Source: Phycisphaerales bacterium (GTDB lineage Bacteria; Planctomycetota; Phycisphaerae; SM23-33). Taken from it: a stretch of DNA of 6,859 nt. The DNA lies in contig DNAS01000019.1 in assembly GCA_003485185.1 (NCBI GenBank), forward strand, positions 15,845-22,703, in the 5' to 3' direction. The notes below the pieces were generated by a model. That model did not search any database. It was given only the letters and a program-made list of their open reading frames with translations, and was not told the DNA's origin. Each line of letters begins with the position of its first letter. Within the stretch, counting starts at the first letter, position 1. Positions 5,977 to 6,859 of this stretch are shown piece after piece. The translations under genes were made by a program, and so were the position numbers.

Positions 5977-6014
5977 TCGCCTTTTCCGCGCCGAACCCCA
6001 GCAGGAGCGCCCCC

Positions 6015-6311
6015 GTGAGCCGCCCCGAGGAATCGAGCAAACCCGGATGCCCCGGCAGTTGTCCGGCCTGCCCCGAAGGCGGGCAAGACGCCCCCCCGTG
6101 CAAGGAGGGCGCGTTGTCCGGCTGGCGGCTGGCGGCGATGGCTGTCCTGGCGTTCCTCCTGCCGCTGGCACTGGCGGTGGTCGGCGCGGTGCTCGGCGGA
6201 AGCGACGAGGTCCGCCAGCTCGCCGGCGCGGCGATCGGACTGGCGGTCGGCGTGGCGATTGCCGTGATCGGTGCCCGCTGGATCCGACGGGCAGCGAAGG
6301 AGAATCCATGA
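6015..6311 (+). CDS. Small Cys-cluster two-TM protein, RseC-like, ahead of rnfC
   Basis: A 98-residue protein with a GTG start. The first 32 residues are hydrophilic and carry cysteines at 12, 16, 19 and 29 (CPGSCPACP, then PPC), a C-x3-C-x2-C-x9-C pattern that could bind a metal or an Fe-S cluster. Two hydrophobic segments follow (about 33-60 and 68-90), separated by a short GGSDEVRQ loop, and the end is basic (RWIRRAAKE), consistent with both ends facing the cytoplasm. The layout, Cys-rich start plus two TMs beside rnf genes, resembles RseC/MucC (SoxR-reducing system) proteins, but the usual N-terminal domain is much shorter here. AGGAG lies seven bases before the GTG, and the stop overlaps rnfC by four bases (ATGA). 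A role in Rnf assembly or cofactor delivery is inference only. Confidence 0.7.
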   Translation: MSRPEESSKPGCPGSCPACPEGGQDAPPCKEGALSGWRLAAMAVLAFLLPLALAVVGAVLGGSDEVRQLAGAAIGLAVGVAIAVIGARWIRRAAKENP

Positions 6312-6859
6312 GTGCGATGACCGATACCCTCCCGGGCAGCGGGACGTTTGCCCGGGGCGTCCACCCCCCCGAGCGCAAGGGCCTGTCCGGCCCGAAGGCG
6401 ATCGAGGTTCTGCCCACCCCCAAGCAGGTGTCCATTCCGCTGCTTCAGCACACCGGCGCGCCCTGCGAACCGACGGTCAAGCCGCGCGACGCCGTCACGG
6501 TGGGGCAGGTCGTCGGAACGTCGCAGGCGTTCATCTCCGCGCCGGTCCACGCGTCGGTGGCGGGCGTGGTGCAGATGGGCTCGGTGGCCACCCTGCCCAA
6601 CGGGCGGCACGTCAAGACCGTGCCCATCAAGACCGAGGGCGAGCAACTGGAAGGCGCCGCCCTGCTGGCCGACGTGTTCGGCGGCGACTGGCCCACGCAG
6701 GGCCTGCACGCGCACGATCCCAAGGCCATTACCCAGGCCGTCCGCGACGCCGGCATCGTGGGCCTGGGCGGCGCGGCCTTTCCCACCAGCGTGAAGTTCG
6801 CCCGCAAGGAAGACAAGCCCGTCGACGTGCTTCTGGTCAACGGCTGCGAGTGCGAGCCG
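6308..6859 (+). CDS. rnfC: Rnf complex subunit RnfC, N-terminal part, truncated by window
   Basis: The first 184 residues of RnfC, the peripheral subunit of the Rnf ferredoxin:NAD+ oxidoreductase, which couples electron transfer to Na+ or H+ pumping at the inner membrane. By family knowledge RnfC holds the NADH/FMN-type fold and two [4Fe-4S] clusters. Recognisable blocks are ARGVHPPERKGLSG (15-28), VSIPLLQHTGAPCEPTVK (41-58), GQVVGTSQAFISAPVHASV (66-84), a following VAGVV turn, GIVGLGGAAFPTSVKF (149-164) and VNGCECEP (177-184). The frame stays open to the last base, so the fold's second half and both CxxCxxCxxxCP cluster motifs lie beyond the right edge. AAGGAG (6297-6302) sits five bases before the ATG; a second in-frame ATG at 6317 is an alternative. 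The overlap with the preceding gene implies coupled translation. Remaining rnf genes are expected to the right. Confidence 0.92.
   Translation, partial: MSAMTDTLPGSGTFARGVHPPERKGLSGPKAIEVLPTPKQVSIPLLQHTGAPCEPTVKPRDAVTVGQVVGTSQAFISAPVHASVAGVVQMGSVATLPNGRHVKTVPIKTEGEQLEGAALLADVFGGDWPTQGLHAHDPKAITQAVRDAGIVGLGGAAFPTSVKFARKEDKPVDVLLVNGCECEP

Noticed and set aside
5813..6014. Fluoride (crcB) riboswitch upstream of the ispD-crcB-DUF190 operon
   Set aside because: The conserved core expected for that motif, including a UGAUG-type stretch followed by CCUAC, is not seen on the minus strand here or in the 22 bases before crcB.
5907..6014. Upstream GTG (5907) as start of the Cys-rich protein
   Set aside because: It lies inside the CRP-like dyad and upstream of the predicted promoter. 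GTG 6015 has a well-placed AGGAG, and the extra residues look non-coding.

Overview
This window is high in G+C and gene-dense, with no rRNA, tRNA, transposase or CRISPR array. It looks like chromosome from a high-GC environmental bacterium. I lean towards Planctomycetota: it has a DUF4416 gene, short palindromic GGGTGCCA/TGGCACCC repeats, 9-mer CGCRGAGRR repeats, and a small cysteine-bearing membrane protein directly ahead of rnfC. The phylum is an inference from recalled patterns, not a search result.

Layout. (1) Positions 1-75 hold a nested palindromic repeat that folds as a three-way junction and is cut by the left window edge. (2) A strong sigma70-type promoter (100-128) ends 9 bases before the ATG of a DUF4416 gene (138-731, +). 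(3) Two 29-bp arms in opposite orientation (684-712 and 852-880), each made of three 9-bp units, bracket the end of that gene and most of the following intergenic gap. (4) A two-gene cell-surface polysaccharide unit follows on the + strand: a WecA/MraY-type polyprenyl-phosphate sugar-1-phosphate transferase (921-2012) overlaps by 4 bases an O-antigen ligase/polymerase-type protein with a C-terminal helical-repeat tail (2009-4255). (5) A convergent three-gene minus-strand operon reads ispD (5812-5081), crcB/fluC (5058-4675), DUF190 (4622-4278). (6) A divergent control region (5813-6014) carries one good promoter for each direction and a CRP/FNR-type dyad between them. (7) To the right, a 98-residue Cys-rich two-TM protein (6015-6311) overlaps by 4 bases the start of rnfC (6308 to the window end, truncated).

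How the genes work together. The transferase would load a first sugar phosphate on the lipid carrier, and its partner would polymerise or ligate the resulting glycan. IspD makes CDP-methylerythritol for isoprenoids, the source of that lipid carrier. CrcB is a fluoride channel and DUF190 is its frequent small companion. The last operon begins an Rnf ion-pumping ferredoxin:NAD+ oxidoreductase, whose promoter carries a CRP-like dyad at about -70.

Most interesting items: the CRP-type dyad between ispD and rnf, the minimal Cys-cluster protein ahead of rnfC, the ispD-crcB-DUF190 linkage, the probable leaderless DUF4416 transcript, and the repeat that became the coding tail of DUF4416. I see no evidence for a wholly new defence or mobile system here.
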